This document shows positions 28,660 through 37,007 of a stretch of DNA of 64,000 nucleotides, piece after piece (position 1 is the stretch's first letter; each line of letters starts with the position of its first letter). A program made the position numbers and the translations under genes. The DNA is from Vannielia litorea (GTDB taxonomy: Bacteria; Pseudomonadota; Alphaproteobacteria; Rhodobacterales; Rhodobacteraceae), in assembly GCF_900142295.1 (NCBI RefSeq), contig NZ_FSRL01000001.1:2976001-3040000 (forward strand), written 5' to 3'. The notes under the pieces were generated by a model. That model did no database searches and had not been told where the DNA came from. It saw only the letters and a list, made by a program, of their open reading frames with translations.

Positions 28660-29594
28660 TGCGCCACCTCCTTCTGCTGCCCCTCGTCGACAAGCGAGAG
28701 GAACACGTCCTCGAGGCTCGATTGCCGGGTCGAAAGGTCGGTAAATTTCAGCCCCGCCGCGGCCAGATCGGCCATCAGCCGGGTCACGCCCGTACTCTCG
28801 GCGGTGGTGTCGAAGGTATAGGTCAGCCGGTTGCCCTCCAGCTCCAGCTCGTAGCCCGCAAGGCTCGCCGGGATCGCATCGGGCGCCTTGGCCAGCTCCA
28901 GCACCAGCTCCTTGCGGCCCAGCGACTTCATCAGCTTGTCCTTCTCCTCGACCAGCAGCAGCCGCCCCTTGTCGATCACCCCGATCCGGTCGGCCATCTC
29001 CTCGGCTTCTTCGATGTAATGGGTGGTCAGGATGATCGTCACCCCGTCGGCCCGCAGCTCGCGCACCAGCTGCCACATGTCCTTGCGCAGGTTCACGTCC
29101 ACGCCCGCCGTGGGCTCGTCGAGAAACAGCACCCGCGGCTCGTGGCTGAGCGCCTTGGCGATCAGCACCCGCCGCTTCATCCCGCCCGAAAGCTCGTTGT
29201 TCCGGCTGTCCTTCTTGTCCCACAGGCTCAGGCTCCGCAGCACCTTCTCCAGGTAGGCGTCGTCCTTCCGCTTGCCGAAGAGCCCGCGCGAAAAGCGCAC
29301 GGTGTTCATCACCCTCTCGAAGGGCTCGATCGAAATCTCCTGCGGCACCAGCCCGATCATGGCGCGGGCGGCGCGGTAGTCGGTGGCAATGTTGTGCCCG
29401 CCCACGGTCACCGTGCCGCCGGTGGGCCGGATCAGCCCGCAAACCGCCGAGATCGTCGTCGTCTTGCCCGCGCCGTTCGGCCCCAGCAACGCGAGGATCT
29501 CGCCCTCCTCGATATCGAGGTCGAGCCCGTGCAGCGCCGTGTGGCCGCTGTCATAGGTCTTCTGCAATCCCTTGATGGATATGATCGGGGCCAT
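28656..29594 (-). CDS. ABC transporter ATP-binding protein
   Basis: A 312-residue ATPase of the ABC-2 exporter type (YadG-like). The Walker A GPNGAGKT lies at residues 38-45, the signature is [15 protein letters not shown], and Walker B is [12 protein letters not shown], with the following H-loop in [15 protein letters not shown]. The C-terminal 80 residues form the usual regulatory extension. It pairs with the overlapping permease gene downstream. The 89-bp gap to the nucleotidyltransferase gene upstream probably holds the promoter. Confidence 0.93.
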   Translation of the reverse strand: MAPIISIKGLQKTYDSGHTALHGLDLDIEEGEILALLGPNGAGKTTTISAVCGLIRPTGGTVTVGGHNIATDYRAARAMIGLVPQEISIEPFERVMNTVRFSRGLFGKRKDDAYLEKVLRSLSLWDKKDSRNNELSGGMKRRVLIAKALSHEPRVLFLDEPTAGVDVNLRKDMWQLVRELRADGVTIILTTHYIEEAEEMADRIGVIDKGRLLLVEEKDKLMKSLGRKELVLELAKAPDAIPASLAGYELELEGNRLTYTFDTTAESTGVTRLMADLAAAGLKFTDLSTRQSSLEDVFLSLVDEGQQKEVAQ

Positions 29595-29683
29595 GTGGTT
29601 GGCCTCCCTTGTCCCTCGTTACATCAGGGGAAGAGTTCTAGCGCCCGGCGGTGTTCTGACAAGTCCGTGAACGGGCATTCCTG

Positions 29684-30703
29684 TCAGAGCGCTGTCAGGA
29701 GGGCGCGGCTTTCGGGCATTCGGTCAAGCGTCGCGTCGATCAGCGTGCACCACTTCGGCCCGCCCGCCCGCGCCTCCTCCCAGGCCTCCTTCAGCTCGTC
29801 CGGACGGTCCTCCGCCAGCGTCGCGATCAGCAACGCCGCCTGTGCCATGTCCTTGCGCGCCTTGCTCCGGTCCTCGCCCGCGCGCCGGGCGGCGACGATG
29901 AGCTTGTGAATCGCATAGGCCTCCGGCCGCGGCACCTGCACCAGCACGCCGGAGCGATAGAGCCCCACCGCCGGGATCGGCCGCGCCAGCAGGAAATTCA
30001 GAAAGTGCAACGCCTGCGCCGACACCCCCAGCGACGGCAACTCCTTCAACCCCTCGTCCGCCTCGAAGGAAGGCGTGAGGAATTCGACCAACATCTCACG
30101 TCGCGTCTGCCGCCACTTCCAGACCTTCCCCTTGTGGAGAGACGGAACGGGATCAAAGGACAGGTCCGCCAGCACGTCGTTCAGTGGCTCCGATACCGTG
30201 TCGTCCAGTGCAACCGAGAGCCGCTCGAAACTTGCGATATCCATGTCACCGGTCATCGCGAGGTCCGAGTACCCCAGTCTCACACCCAACTCGCCTTCGT
30301 AGAGCTTGAACGCCTGCGTGCCGATGATCGTGCCGCCCAGCCGGAACACCCCGATCCGCGCCATCGCGGCCAGCAGGCTACCCGTGCCGCCATCCATGCT
30401 GGCCACACCCTCGGCACGCAGCAGCCGCACCAGCCGGGTCCGGTTTGCCTCTCGCGCCTCAGCTTCCGCCCGCAGGTCCCGTATCCGGTCAAGCCGCCCT
30501 CGAAGCTCGTCCGTATCCTCACCGATGTATGTCTTTTGAACGTCCGAGCCGACACGGTACACGTCGTACCAATAATCCTTCCCGTTCACCTTGTAGAGGG
30601 TCGGCTTTCCACGCACATCGCTTGCCCGCTCATCCTTTAGAGAACGGAGGAGGTCGTGGTAGGCAGCCATTGCATTGGCGGAATGTCGGTCAAGTTGGGC
30701 CAT
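29684..30703 (-). CDS. GSU2403-type nucleotidyltransferase-fold protein
   Basis: A 339-residue protein resembling the GSU2403 group (NTP_transf_8) of nucleotidyltransferase-fold proteins. The expected core is present: GTIIGTQAFKLYEGELGVRL followed by AMTGDMDIASFERL, where the Asp-x-Asp of DMD may bind metal. The C-terminus (SGVLVQVPRPEAYAIHKLIV) resembles that of AbiEii-like nucleotidyltransferases of toxin-antitoxin and phage-defence systems, but homology to those is an inference. The ATG at 30703 is preferred; a GTG at 30730 has no ribosome-binding site. The predicted promoter would start transcription at about 30705, so the mRNA may be leaderless. No partner gene is adjacent except gcrA upstream. 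Its function is unknown. Confidence 0.75.
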   Translation of the reverse strand: MAQLDRHSANAMAAYHDLLRSLKDERASDVRGKPTLYKVNGKDYWYDVYRVGSDVQKTYIGEDTDELRGRLDRIRDLRAEAEAREANRTRLVRLLRAEGVASMDGGTGSLLAAMARIGVFRLGGTIIGTQAFKLYEGELGVRLGYSDLAMTGDMDIASFERLSVALDDTVSEPLNDVLADLSFDPVPSLHKGKVWKWRQTRREMLVEFLTPSFEADEGLKELPSLGVSAQALHFLNFLLARPIPAVGLYRSGVLVQVPRPEAYAIHKLIVAARRAGEDRSKARKDMAQAALLIATLAEDRPDELKEAWEEARAGGPKWCTLIDATLDRMPESRALLTAL

Positions 30704-30778
30704 GTGCAACAAAAATATCTTTCGTTGCACAAGGAGGTCAACTCACTTTGTGCAACAAAAATTATTTTTGCTGCACAA
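30703..30778 (-). promoter_or_regulatory. Promoter and two palindromic operators of the nucleotidyltransferase gene
   Basis: Two palindromes lie between gcrA and the nucleotidyltransferase gene. The first has arms TGTGCAAC (30703-30710) and GTTGCACA (30724-30731). The second has 15-bp arms, TTGTGCAACAAAAAT (30748-30762) and ATTTTTGCTGCACAA (30764-30778), with a single mismatch. Both share TGTGCAACAAAAA. On the minus strand a -35 box TTGACC (30740-30735) and a -10 box TATTTT (30717-30712), 17 bp apart, lie between and within them. A repressor bound to both would cover the promoter. The region is far richer in A+T than its surroundings. Confidence 0.7.
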
Positions 30779-30783
30779 GCCTC

Positions 30784-31380
30784 TCAGCGCCGCCGGTCGC
30801 GGCGCGACGACATCGGCTGGAAGGCCACGCCCACATGAGCCTCGCAATAGGGCTTGCCCTGCTGCACCGAGAGCCCGCAGAACCAGAAGTCATCGGTCGC
30901 CGGGTCGCCGATCGGCCATTTGCAGGTCCGCTCGGTGAGTTCCATCAGCGTGAGCCGCTTGGCCTTCTTCTCCACCTCGCGCACCGAGGCCAGCGCCTCG
31001 GGGCTGATCTCGTTGGCCGAGGGCTGCGGCGGCAGCGGCTGGCCGGCGGGGATGATCGCCTTGCGGGCCGGGCTGACGGGCGCGGCGCTCTGGGTCGCGG
31101 GCTCCTCGCGCGCGGGCTTCTCCTCGGCAGGTTCGGCCTTTGCCGGCTTCGCCTTGGGCTTGGCCTTGGCCGCGGCGGGCGTGGGCTTCTCCTTTGCGGC
31201 GGGCTTGGCCGCCGGAGCCGGCGCCGCGCCCGTGGTGCGGTTCGAGAGCCCGAGCCGATGCACCTTGCCGATCACCGCATTGCGGGTCACCCCGCCCAAT
31301 TCCTTTGCGATCTGGCTGGCCGACTGGCCCTCGCCCCACATCCGCTTCAGGGTTTCAACGCGCTCATCGGTCCACGACAT
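30784..31380 (-). CDS. gcrA: GcrA cell-cycle regulator
   Basis: A 198-residue GcrA protein. In Caulobacter GcrA binds sigma70-RNA polymerase and DNA with CcrM-methylated GANTC sites, and controls cell-cycle genes. The N-terminal DNA-binding part starts MSWTDERVETLKRMWGEGQS and continues ELGGVTRNAVIGKVHRLGLS. A Lys/Ala/Pro/Glu-rich linker covers about residues 50-110. The C-terminal sigma-binding region has CKWPIGDPATDDFWFCG and GKPYCEAHVGVAFQP. The start at 31380 is the conserved one. The nucleotidyltransferase gene follows downstream, separated by palindromes. Confidence 0.95.
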   Translation of the reverse strand: MSWTDERVETLKRMWGEGQSASQIAKELGGVTRNAVIGKVHRLGLSNRTTGAAPAPAAKPAAKEKPTPAAAKAKPKAKPAKAEPAEEKPAREEPATQSAAPVSPARKAIIPAGQPLPPQPSANEISPEALASVREVEKKAKRLTLMELTERTCKWPIGDPATDDFWFCGLSVQQGKPYCEAHVGVAFQPMSSRRDRRR

Positions 31381-31404
31381 GCCCGACCATCCTTTCAAAC
31401 TGCA

Positions 31405-31428
31405 AAGCGGCCCGCCACCGGGCCGCTT
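31405..31428 (-). terminator. Probable terminator of the DMT transporter gene
   Basis: A perfect 10-bp stem (31405-31414 with 31419-31428, AAGCGGCCCG and CGGGCCGCTT) closes a 4-nt loop. It lies 8 bp beyond the DMT transporter stop codon and about 25 bp before the gcrA start, on the minus strand. The following T-tract is weak (CTTTGCAGTTT), so termination may be partial and some transcripts could reach gcrA. Confidence 0.55.
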
Positions 31429-31435
31429 GTTGCCC

Positions 31436-32365
31436 TTATTTTACTACGCCTCGCGCCGGGCGCAACCCGACCGGGCGCTTTCTGCCTTCTCTCCAGGCCA
31501 GCAGGAGCGCGCCTGCAACAATGATCGACGCGCCCAGCCAGCTCACCCAGTCCGGCACCGCCCCGAAGATCACCGCATCGAAGAGCGCGGCAAAGACCAG
31601 CGTGCCGTAGATGAACGGCGCCACGAAACTCGCATCGGCCCGGGCCATCCCGTTGATATAAAAGCTCTGTGCCGTTGCCATCGACAGTCCGACGCCGGCC
31701 AGCGCGCCCCATTGCGCCAATGTAGGGCTCTGCCAGCCTGCGGCCAGAAGCGCCGCACTGGCGATCAGCACGCCCAGCACGTTGTTGACAAGCAGAATCT
31801 GCAATCGCCCCTCCCGGCGGGTCAGTTTCTTGATCCAGATGTTCTCCGTGCCCATCGCCACCGCGGCCCCCAGCGCCAGCAATGCGGCGGGCTGAAAGCT
31901 CTCCGGCGTGGGCCGGAGCAGCACCGCCGCGCCGGTGAGCGCCACGGCCACGGCGGCCCAGCGCACCCGGCCCACCCGCTCGCCCAGCAGGACCACCGCA
32001 AAGATCAGCGTGAACACCGGGCTGGTGAAACTCAGCGCCGTGGCATCGGCCATCGGGATGAAGGCCACGGCGGCAAACATCAGCGTCACCCCGCCCCAGC
32101 CGCACCCCGTCCGCGCCAGGTGCAGCCCCCAGTGCGGCCGGGTGAACCGGGGCCGGATCACCGCGCAGCCCGCGACAAAAAACACCAGCGCAAAGACGAA
32201 CCGCCCGTGGCTCACCTGGAAGGGCGACAAGGCCGACCCCAGCGCATCGGTCGTCAGCGTCTTGGCAAACAGCGTCGACAGCGCGATGAAGGCCGTGGCA
32301 CCGGCGATGCAGAGCGCCGCCAGGGTGTTGTCGGGCCGCACCGGGGCAAAGGGAACATCGGACAT
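31436..32365 (-). CDS. EamA/DMT-family transporter
   Basis: A 309-residue inner-membrane protein with about ten hydrophobic segments arranged as two EamA repeats, the drug/metabolite transporter fold. Conserved stretches are the first-repeat MADATALSFTSPVFTLIFAV followed by VLLGERVGR, and the second-repeat SFYINGMARADASFVAPFIY. The substrate is not evident; many relatives export amino acids or metabolites. The start at 32365 lies at a family-typical N-terminus (MSDVPFAPVRPDNTLAALCI). The open frame extends upstream to 32605 without similarity. It is divergent from argD with a 226-bp gap. Confidence 0.88.
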   Translation of the reverse strand: MSDVPFAPVRPDNTLAALCIAGATAFIALSTLFAKTLTTDALGSALSPFQVSHGRFVFALVFFVAGCAVIRPRFTRPHWGLHLARTGCGWGGVTLMFAAVAFIPMADATALSFTSPVFTLIFAVVLLGERVGRVRWAAVAVALTGAAVLLRPTPESFQPAALLALGAAVAMGTENIWIKKLTRREGRLQILLVNNVLGVLIASAALLAAGWQSPTLAQWGALAGVGLSMATAQSFYINGMARADASFVAPFIYGTLVFAALFDAVIFGAVPDWVSWLGASIIVAGALLLAWREGRKRPVGLRPARGVVK

Positions 32366-32591
32366 GGGCAATCCTCGTGCTGCGGGCATAGATCGCGCTT
32401 CCCAAGCTGCCGTCAATGCGCTATCTGCCCCCCATGACCACTGGTGACATCCTCCGACGCCGACGCCGCGCCTGATCTCTCCCGGGCCGCCTTGCCGTGC
32501 CCGCCCGCCCCATGGTCCAAACCCCGAAAATCGTTGACGAACGCCGCCGGCTCTTGCATGCCCAAGGCCTGTATCCCGAAAGGACGATCCG

Positions 32592-33773
32592 ATGATCCCC
32601 TCCATCCTGCCGACCTACAACCGCGCCCCCCTCACCTTCGTGAAGGGCGAGGGCGCATGGCTTGTCGAGCAGGATGGCCGACGCTTCCTCGACCTGGGCT
32701 CCGGCATCGCCGTCAACGCGCTGGGCCACGCCGCGCCCGAGCTGGTCAAGGTGCTGACCGAGCAGGCAAACAAGCTCTGGCACGTCTCCAACCTCTACAC
32801 CGTCGCCGAGCAGAAGGCGCTGGCCGACAAGCTCGTCGAGGTGAGCTTTGCCGATACCGTCTTCTTCACCAACTCCGGCACCGAGGCCTGCGAGCTGGCG
32901 GTCAAGATGGCGCGCAAGTTCCACCACGCGGCGGGCCACCCCGAGCGGGTCGAGATCCTCACCTTCGACGGCTGCTTCCACGGCCGGTCGTCGGCCGCCA
33001 TCGCCGCCTCCGGCACCGAGAAGATGGTCGGCGGCTTCGGCCCGCTGCTGCCCGGCTTCCGCCACCTCACCTGGGGCGACATGGCCCAGCTTGAGGCCGA
33101 AATCGCCAAGCCGGACGTGGCGGCGGTGCTGATCGAGCCGATCCAGGGCGAGGGCGGCATCCGCGTGCTCCCCGATGATCAGCTCAAGGCCATCCGCGCT
33201 GCCTGCGATGCGCATGGCGTGCTGCTGATCGCCGACGAGGTGCAATGCGGCATGGGCCGCACCGGCAAGCTCTTCGGCTTCGAATGGGCCGGGATCGAGC
33301 CGGATATCGCCATGTCCGCCAAGGGCATCGGCGGCGGCTTTCCGCTCGGCGCGGTGCTGGCCACCGAGGCCGCGGCAGCCGGCATGGTCGCGGGCACCCA
33401 CGGCTCCACCTACGGCGGCAACCCGCTGGGCTGTGCCATAGGCAAGGCCGTGGTCGATATCGTCTCCGACCCGGCCTTCCTGGCCAATGTGTCCCGCAAG
33501 GGCGGCCTTCTTCGGCAAAAGCTCGAAGGCCTCGTTGCCGCCCACCCCGAGGTGTTCGAAGGCGTCCGCGGCCAGGGCCTCATGCTCGGCCTCAAGTGCA
33601 AGCTGCCCGCGGCCGACGTGGTGAAGGCGGGCTACGATGCCCTCGTCATCGGCGTGCCCGCCGCCGACAATGTCATGCGCCTTCTGCCGCCGCTTAACAT
33701 CACCGAGGAGGAGATCGCCGAGGCGATCACCCGCCTCGACGCCGCCGCCACCGCCGTGGAGGCCGCGCAATGA
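32592..33773 (+). CDS. argD: Acetylornithine aminotransferase
   Basis: A 393-residue PLP enzyme of arginine synthesis that converts N-acetylglutamate semialdehyde to N-acetylornithine; relatives may also serve lysine synthesis. The N-terminus is [20 protein letters not shown]. Conserved parts are [19 protein letters not shown], the [15 protein letters not shown] block with the PLP-ring aspartate, and the PLP lysine in MSAKGIGGG (Lys244). Its stop overlaps the argF start by 4 bp, so the two are translationally coupled. Confidence 0.96.
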   Translation: MIPSILPTYNRAPLTFVKGEGAWLVEQDGRRFLDLGSGIAVNALGHAAPELVKVLTEQANKLWHVSNLYTVAEQKALADKLVEVSFADTVFFTNSGTEACELAVKMARKFHHAAGHPERVEILTFDGCFHGRSSAAIAASGTEKMVGGFGPLLPGFRHLTWGDMAQLEAEIAKPDVAAVLIEPIQGEGGIRVLPDDQLKAIRAACDAHGVLLIADEVQCGMGRTGKLFGFEWAGIEPDIAMSAKGIGGGFPLGAVLATEAAAAGMVAGTHGSTYGGNPLGCAIGKAVVDIVSDPAFLANVSRKGGLLRQKLEGLVAAHPEVFEGVRGQGLMLGLKCKLPAADVVKAGYDALVIGVPAADNVMRLLPPLNITEEEIAEAITRLDAAATAVEAAQ

Positions 33774-34696
33774 ACCACTTCCTCGACATCAACAAGACCG
33801 ACATCACCGACCTGAGGCAGATGATCGACACGGCAGGCGCCATGAAGACGGCCCGCGCAGGCCGCCTGAAGGGCCTGCCCGACGACGCGCAGCCGCTGGC
33901 GGGCCACATGGTCGCGCTCGTCTTCGAAAAGCCCTCCACCCGCACCCGTGTCAGCTTCGACGTGGGCGTGCGGCAGATGGGCGGGCAGACGATGGTGCTC
34001 TCGGGCGGCGAGATGCAGCTCGGCCACGGCGAGACCATCGCCGACACCGCCCGCGTGCTGTCGCGCTACGTCGACCTCATCATGCTGCGCACCTTTGCCG
34101 AGGATACCCTTCTGGAAATGGCCGAGCACGCCACCGTGCCGGTCATCAACGGCCTGACAGACCGCAGCCACCCCTGCCAGATCATGGCCGACCTGATGAC
34201 CTACGAGGAGCATCGCGGCCCGATCAAGGGCAAGAAGGTGGTCTGGACAGGCGATGGCAACAACGTCTGCGCCTCCTTCGTCCACGCCGCCGGCAAGTTC
34301 GGCTTCGATCTCACCTTCTGCGGCCCCGAGCAGCTCGACCCCGAGCGGGTCTTCGTCGAAGAGGCCCGCAAGGCCGGCAGCAAGATCGAGTTCGACCGCG
34401 ACATCTGGTCCGCCGTCGAAGGGGCCGACCTGATCGTGGCCGATACATGGGTCTCGATGCACGACGCGCAAAGCACCCGCGAGCGCCGCCACAACCTGCT
34501 GCGCCCCTACCAGGTGAACGAGGACGTGATGGCAGCGGCGGGCGAGCAGGCGCTCTTCATGCACTGCCTCCCCGCCCACCGCGGCGAAGAGGTGACATCG
34601 GCGGTGATGGACGGCCCCCAGTCGGTGATCTTCGACGAGGCCGAGAACCGCCTGCACGCCCAGAAGGCGATCCTGCGCTGGTGCCTCGGCGTCTGA
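33770..34696 (+). CDS. argF: Ornithine carbamoyltransferase
   Basis: A 308-residue enzyme that makes citrulline from ornithine and carbamoyl phosphate. The carbamoyl-phosphate motif STRTR is at residues 56-60. Other hallmarks are [11 protein letters not shown], the ornithine-binding ADTWVSM, and HCLPAHRG near the C-terminus. It follows argD with an ATGA overlap, as in many alphaproteobacteria. The hairpin at 34777-34810 may end its transcript in one direction, although its T-tract points the other way. Confidence 0.97.
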   Translation: MNHFLDINKTDITDLRQMIDTAGAMKTARAGRLKGLPDDAQPLAGHMVALVFEKPSTRTRVSFDVGVRQMGGQTMVLSGGEMQLGHGETIADTARVLSRYVDLIMLRTFAEDTLLEMAEHATVPVINGLTDRSHPCQIMADLMTYEEHRGPIKGKKVVWTGDGNNVCASFVHAAGKFGFDLTFCGPEQLDPERVFVEEARKAGSKIEFDRDIWSAVEGADLIVADTWVSMHDAQSTRERRHNLLRPYQVNEDVMAAAGEQALFMHCLPAHRGEEVTSAVMDGPQSVIFDEAENRLHAQKAILRWCLGV

Positions 34697-34776
34697 GCCC
34701 GGCCCGGCGCATCGGCGATGCCCACCCTGCACCCCCACCGCGGCGACGGCGGCTCGAAGGCACCCGCAGCCCCCTG

Positions 34777-34810
34777 AAAACAAAACCACCGGCCACGAGC
34801 GGGCCGGTGG
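34777..34810 (-). terminator. Rho-independent terminator of the LysM-protein gene
   Basis: On the minus strand the 9-bp stem CCACCGGCC/GGCCGGTGG (34810-34802 and 34794-34786) closes a 7-nt loop and is followed by TTTTGTTTT. It is located 58 bp beyond the stop of the LysM-domain protein gene. The convergent argF gene ends 80 bp on the other side, so the stem may also slow argF transcripts. Confidence 0.85.
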
Positions 34811-34867
34811 GCGGGGGCGTGCCTGGGTGTTGGTCTTGCTCTTTCGCCCCTTGAGCCTCGGCTGGCC

Positions 34868-36088
34868 TCAGCCCGCCGGAATGGTCAGCCTCTGCCCCGC
34901 CTTGACGTGGTCGGGGCTCGGCAGCGTGCCGCGGTTGGCCTCGAAGATCACGGTGTAGCGCGAGGTGATGCCGTAGAACCGGTAGGCGATCGAGGCGAGG
35001 CTGTCGCCCTCCCGCACGGTATAGGTCACCGGCTTGCTCAACCGCCGCGCCGGGCGCGTCTCGGGGCCTGCACTCTTGCGTGCCGCCACCGTGGAGGCCG
35101 TGACCAGCGCGTTCAGCACCAACCGCGAGTCCACCTGCCCGTCAGGCCGCAGGAGCGCCGCCGGCGCCTCGAGCTGGCCCGCCGCCGAAAGCTCGTCGAT
35201 CAGGGCCACAAGGTATTCCTCCGAGCGGCCTTCCTCCATCGCGGTCGCGATCACCTCTTCCAATGTCACTGGCCCGCCGGTGGCCACCGGCCTCGGGCCC
35301 GCGCCCGCTTCCTCGAGGCCCCGCAGGACATAGGCTGTGGACCATTCCTGCGCGTCCTCCAGCGGGGTCGTCACCTTGCGCGGACCGAGGCCGAGGCCGA
35401 TCAGCACGTAATCCGTGCTCCAGCCTGCCGCCTCCTCCAGCGCCCGCTGCGAGGAGGGCGCGGTCACGAACCGGCGCTGCGCCGATACCGGCGCGGGCGG
35501 CGGCGCAGGCTCCGTCGGCAGCTCGAGGCCGAGCCCGGCCAGCACGCCCGCACTGAGGGCGCGCATGTCGTCGGCGGTTTGCGCCCTCGGCGTCTCCGCC
35601 TCTGCCTCAAGCGCCTCTTCCGGCATCGCCAGGGCCGAGAGCGCCACCGTGGCCGCCAGCGCGACCTCGTCGGCCAAAGGCCCTTCCACACCGGTGACGT
35701 CGCTCTGCGAAAGCGCAGCCAGAACATCCGCCGCCAGCGCATCGGCATCAACGCCCGGCGCGGCCTCGGCAACTTCGGCACCGGTCTCGGCAGAGCTCTC
35801 CGCCTCCGGAACCTCCGGCTCGGGGGCCTCGACCACCTCCGCAACCGGCGCCGGTTCCACCACCGCCTCCGCTTCGGCCACCACCTCCGGCTCCGTCGCC
35901 GGCGCGGGCGCCATCACGGAGGCCTCACTCGCCTCCATGGTCACCAACCCGCCGCTGCGCATCATGTCGCCGGTCGAGGCAATGCCGCCCGAGGTATCCA
36001 CGCGCTCGCGCCCGACGCCGGGCACGAACAGGACGGCGGCCAGCGTTGCGGTCAGCAAGGCCGAGGCCGTCACCAAGGCTCTGAACAT
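34868..36088 (-). CDS. LysM-domain envelope protein
   Basis: A 406-residue protein with an N-terminal hydrophobic anchor (ALVTASALLTATLAAVLFVP). A long Ala/Glu/Pro/Val-rich region (about residues 40-200) follows, then two similar segments (EEAAGWSTDYVLIGLGLGPR and EDAQEWSTAYVLRGLEEAGA). A C-terminal LysM domain ends the protein (VTYTVREGDSLASIAYRFYG, YTVIFEANRGTLPSPDHVKA, GQRLTIPAG). LysM binds peptidoglycan, so the protein probably links membrane and cell wall. The ATG at 36088 has GGGAC upstream; an ATG six codons earlier (36106) lacks one. It directly follows the rhodanese gene, and a terminator ends it. Confidence 0.82.
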   Translation of the reverse strand: MFRALVTASALLTATLAAVLFVPGVGRERVDTSGGIASTGDMMRSGGLVTMEASEASVMAPAPATEPEVVAEAEAVVEPAPVAEVVEAPEPEVPEAESSAETGAEVAEAAPGVDADALAADVLAALSQSDVTGVEGPLADEVALAATVALSALAMPEEALEAEAETPRAQTADDMRALSAGVLAGLGLELPTEPAPPPAPVSAQRRFVTAPSSQRALEEAAGWSTDYVLIGLGLGPRKVTTPLEDAQEWSTAYVLRGLEEAGAGPRPVATGGPVTLEEVIATAMEEGRSEEYLVALIDELSAAGQLEAPAALLRPDGQVDSRLVLNALVTASTVAARKSAGPETRPARRLSKPVTYTVREGDSLASIAYRFYGITSRYTVIFEANRGTLPSPDHVKAGQRLTIPAG

Positions 36089-36111
36089 GTTGTCCCGTCC
36101 CTGCATGCCGG

Positions 36112-36729
36112 TCAGGGCTGCGTCACGGTGAGGCCGAGCAGCGACCACACCTGCAATCCGCCACGGTAGTAGCGCAGCTTGTCCGCCGGATAGCCTGCCG
36201 AGGCGAGGCTGGTGATCGCCCGCGCCGACTGGTCGCACCACGGGCCCGAGCAGAACATCGTCAGCGACATGGCACCATCGAAGTTCCAGCTCCCGTCCGG
36301 CCCCTCCACCGCGCCCAGCGCCTTGAGAATCTCCTTCCGGTAGGGGTTCTTCGGGTCGAGCGTGGTGTAGGGCACGTTGACCGCGCCGGGGATCGTGCCC
36401 TTGAGGTAGACATCGGGCATCCGGCTGTCGAGCAGCAGCCCGGTGCCGCCTGCCACCTCCGCTTCGAGGAAGGAGATCACCTCCAGCTCGCCCACCGTCG
36501 CCACGCCTTCGGCCGCCGCATTGGGCTGGATGCAGGCGGGCGGGCAGTTCTCGGCCAGCTCGCGGCTCAGGCCTTCGCCCTCCACCGGCGCCCGTTCGAT
36601 GGTGATCGGCTCGCCCTTCAGGTCAAAACTCTTGGAGAGGATATCCTCGGTGATCCAGAGCGGCTCCGCCCCGAGGCCCGCAGCCCCGGAGGCAAGTCCC
36701 GCCGCAATCGCTAGAGCGGCCAAGCGCAT
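36112..36729 (-). CDS. Periplasmic rhodanese-like protein
   Basis: A 205-residue protein with a signal peptide (MRLAALAIAAGLASGAAGLG) and a rhodanese domain. The substrate-binding pattern LLLDSRMPDVYLKGTIPGAV is followed by the active-loop cysteine in TMFCSGPWCDQSA and the C-terminal YYRGGLQVWSLLG. Such periplasmic rhodaneses occur with sulfur or quinoprotein systems, but no such partner is adjacent. The LysM-protein gene follows after 23 bp, so they are probably co-transcribed. A promoter candidate lies at 36803-36832. Confidence 0.82.
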   Translation of the reverse strand: MRLAALAIAAGLASGAAGLGAEPLWITEDILSKSFDLKGEPITIERAPVEGEGLSRELAENCPPACIQPNAAAEGVATVGELEVISFLEAEVAGGTGLLLDSRMPDVYLKGTIPGAVNVPYTTLDPKNPYRKEILKALGAVEGPDGSWNFDGAMSLTMFCSGPWCDQSARAITSLASAGYPADKLRYYRGGLQVWSLLGLTVTQP

Positions 36730-36802
36730 GACAGTCCCCCAATCGTCGGCGCGCCCTTGGATATGTGCTGGCAGGCTGGCGCACCTATAGTATTTGACCC
36801 AA

Positions 36803-36832
36803 AATCTAGCGGATTTCCGCCAATTTGGTCAA
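36803..36832 (-). promoter_or_regulatory. Possible promoter of the rhodanese-LysM operon
   Basis: On the minus strand a -35 box TTGACC (36832-36827) and a -10-like TAGATT (36808-36803) are separated by 18 bp. The spacer contains the palindrome GCGGATTTCCGC, and a partial inverted repeat (TTGACC near both ends of the segment) overlaps both boxes. Transcription would start about 67 bp before the rhodanese gene. The remaining part of this 278-bp gap, up to folC, shows nothing recognisable. Confidence 0.4.
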
Positions 36833-37007
36833 CATCAAGTGTGCTCTCCGGGCCTCTCAAGGCTTCGCCGATTCGGGATTGCGAGTCGTTACAAGGACTT
36901 ATCCGGCGCAGAAATTTCGCCCCAAACCCGCACCGCCCCGCCAAAGGCCCCGATAGGGCAGCGGCACGGCTAAAACCGCTCGTCGCAGGCTGCTCGAACC
37001 GCCCCGA

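Noticed and set aside
30731..30738. AAGGAGGT, a perfect ribosome-binding site on the plus strand beside the palindromes.
   Set aside because: The only plausible starts after it lead into the antisense of gcrA. Its complement forms the -35 box of the opposite promoter, so the match is probably coincidental.
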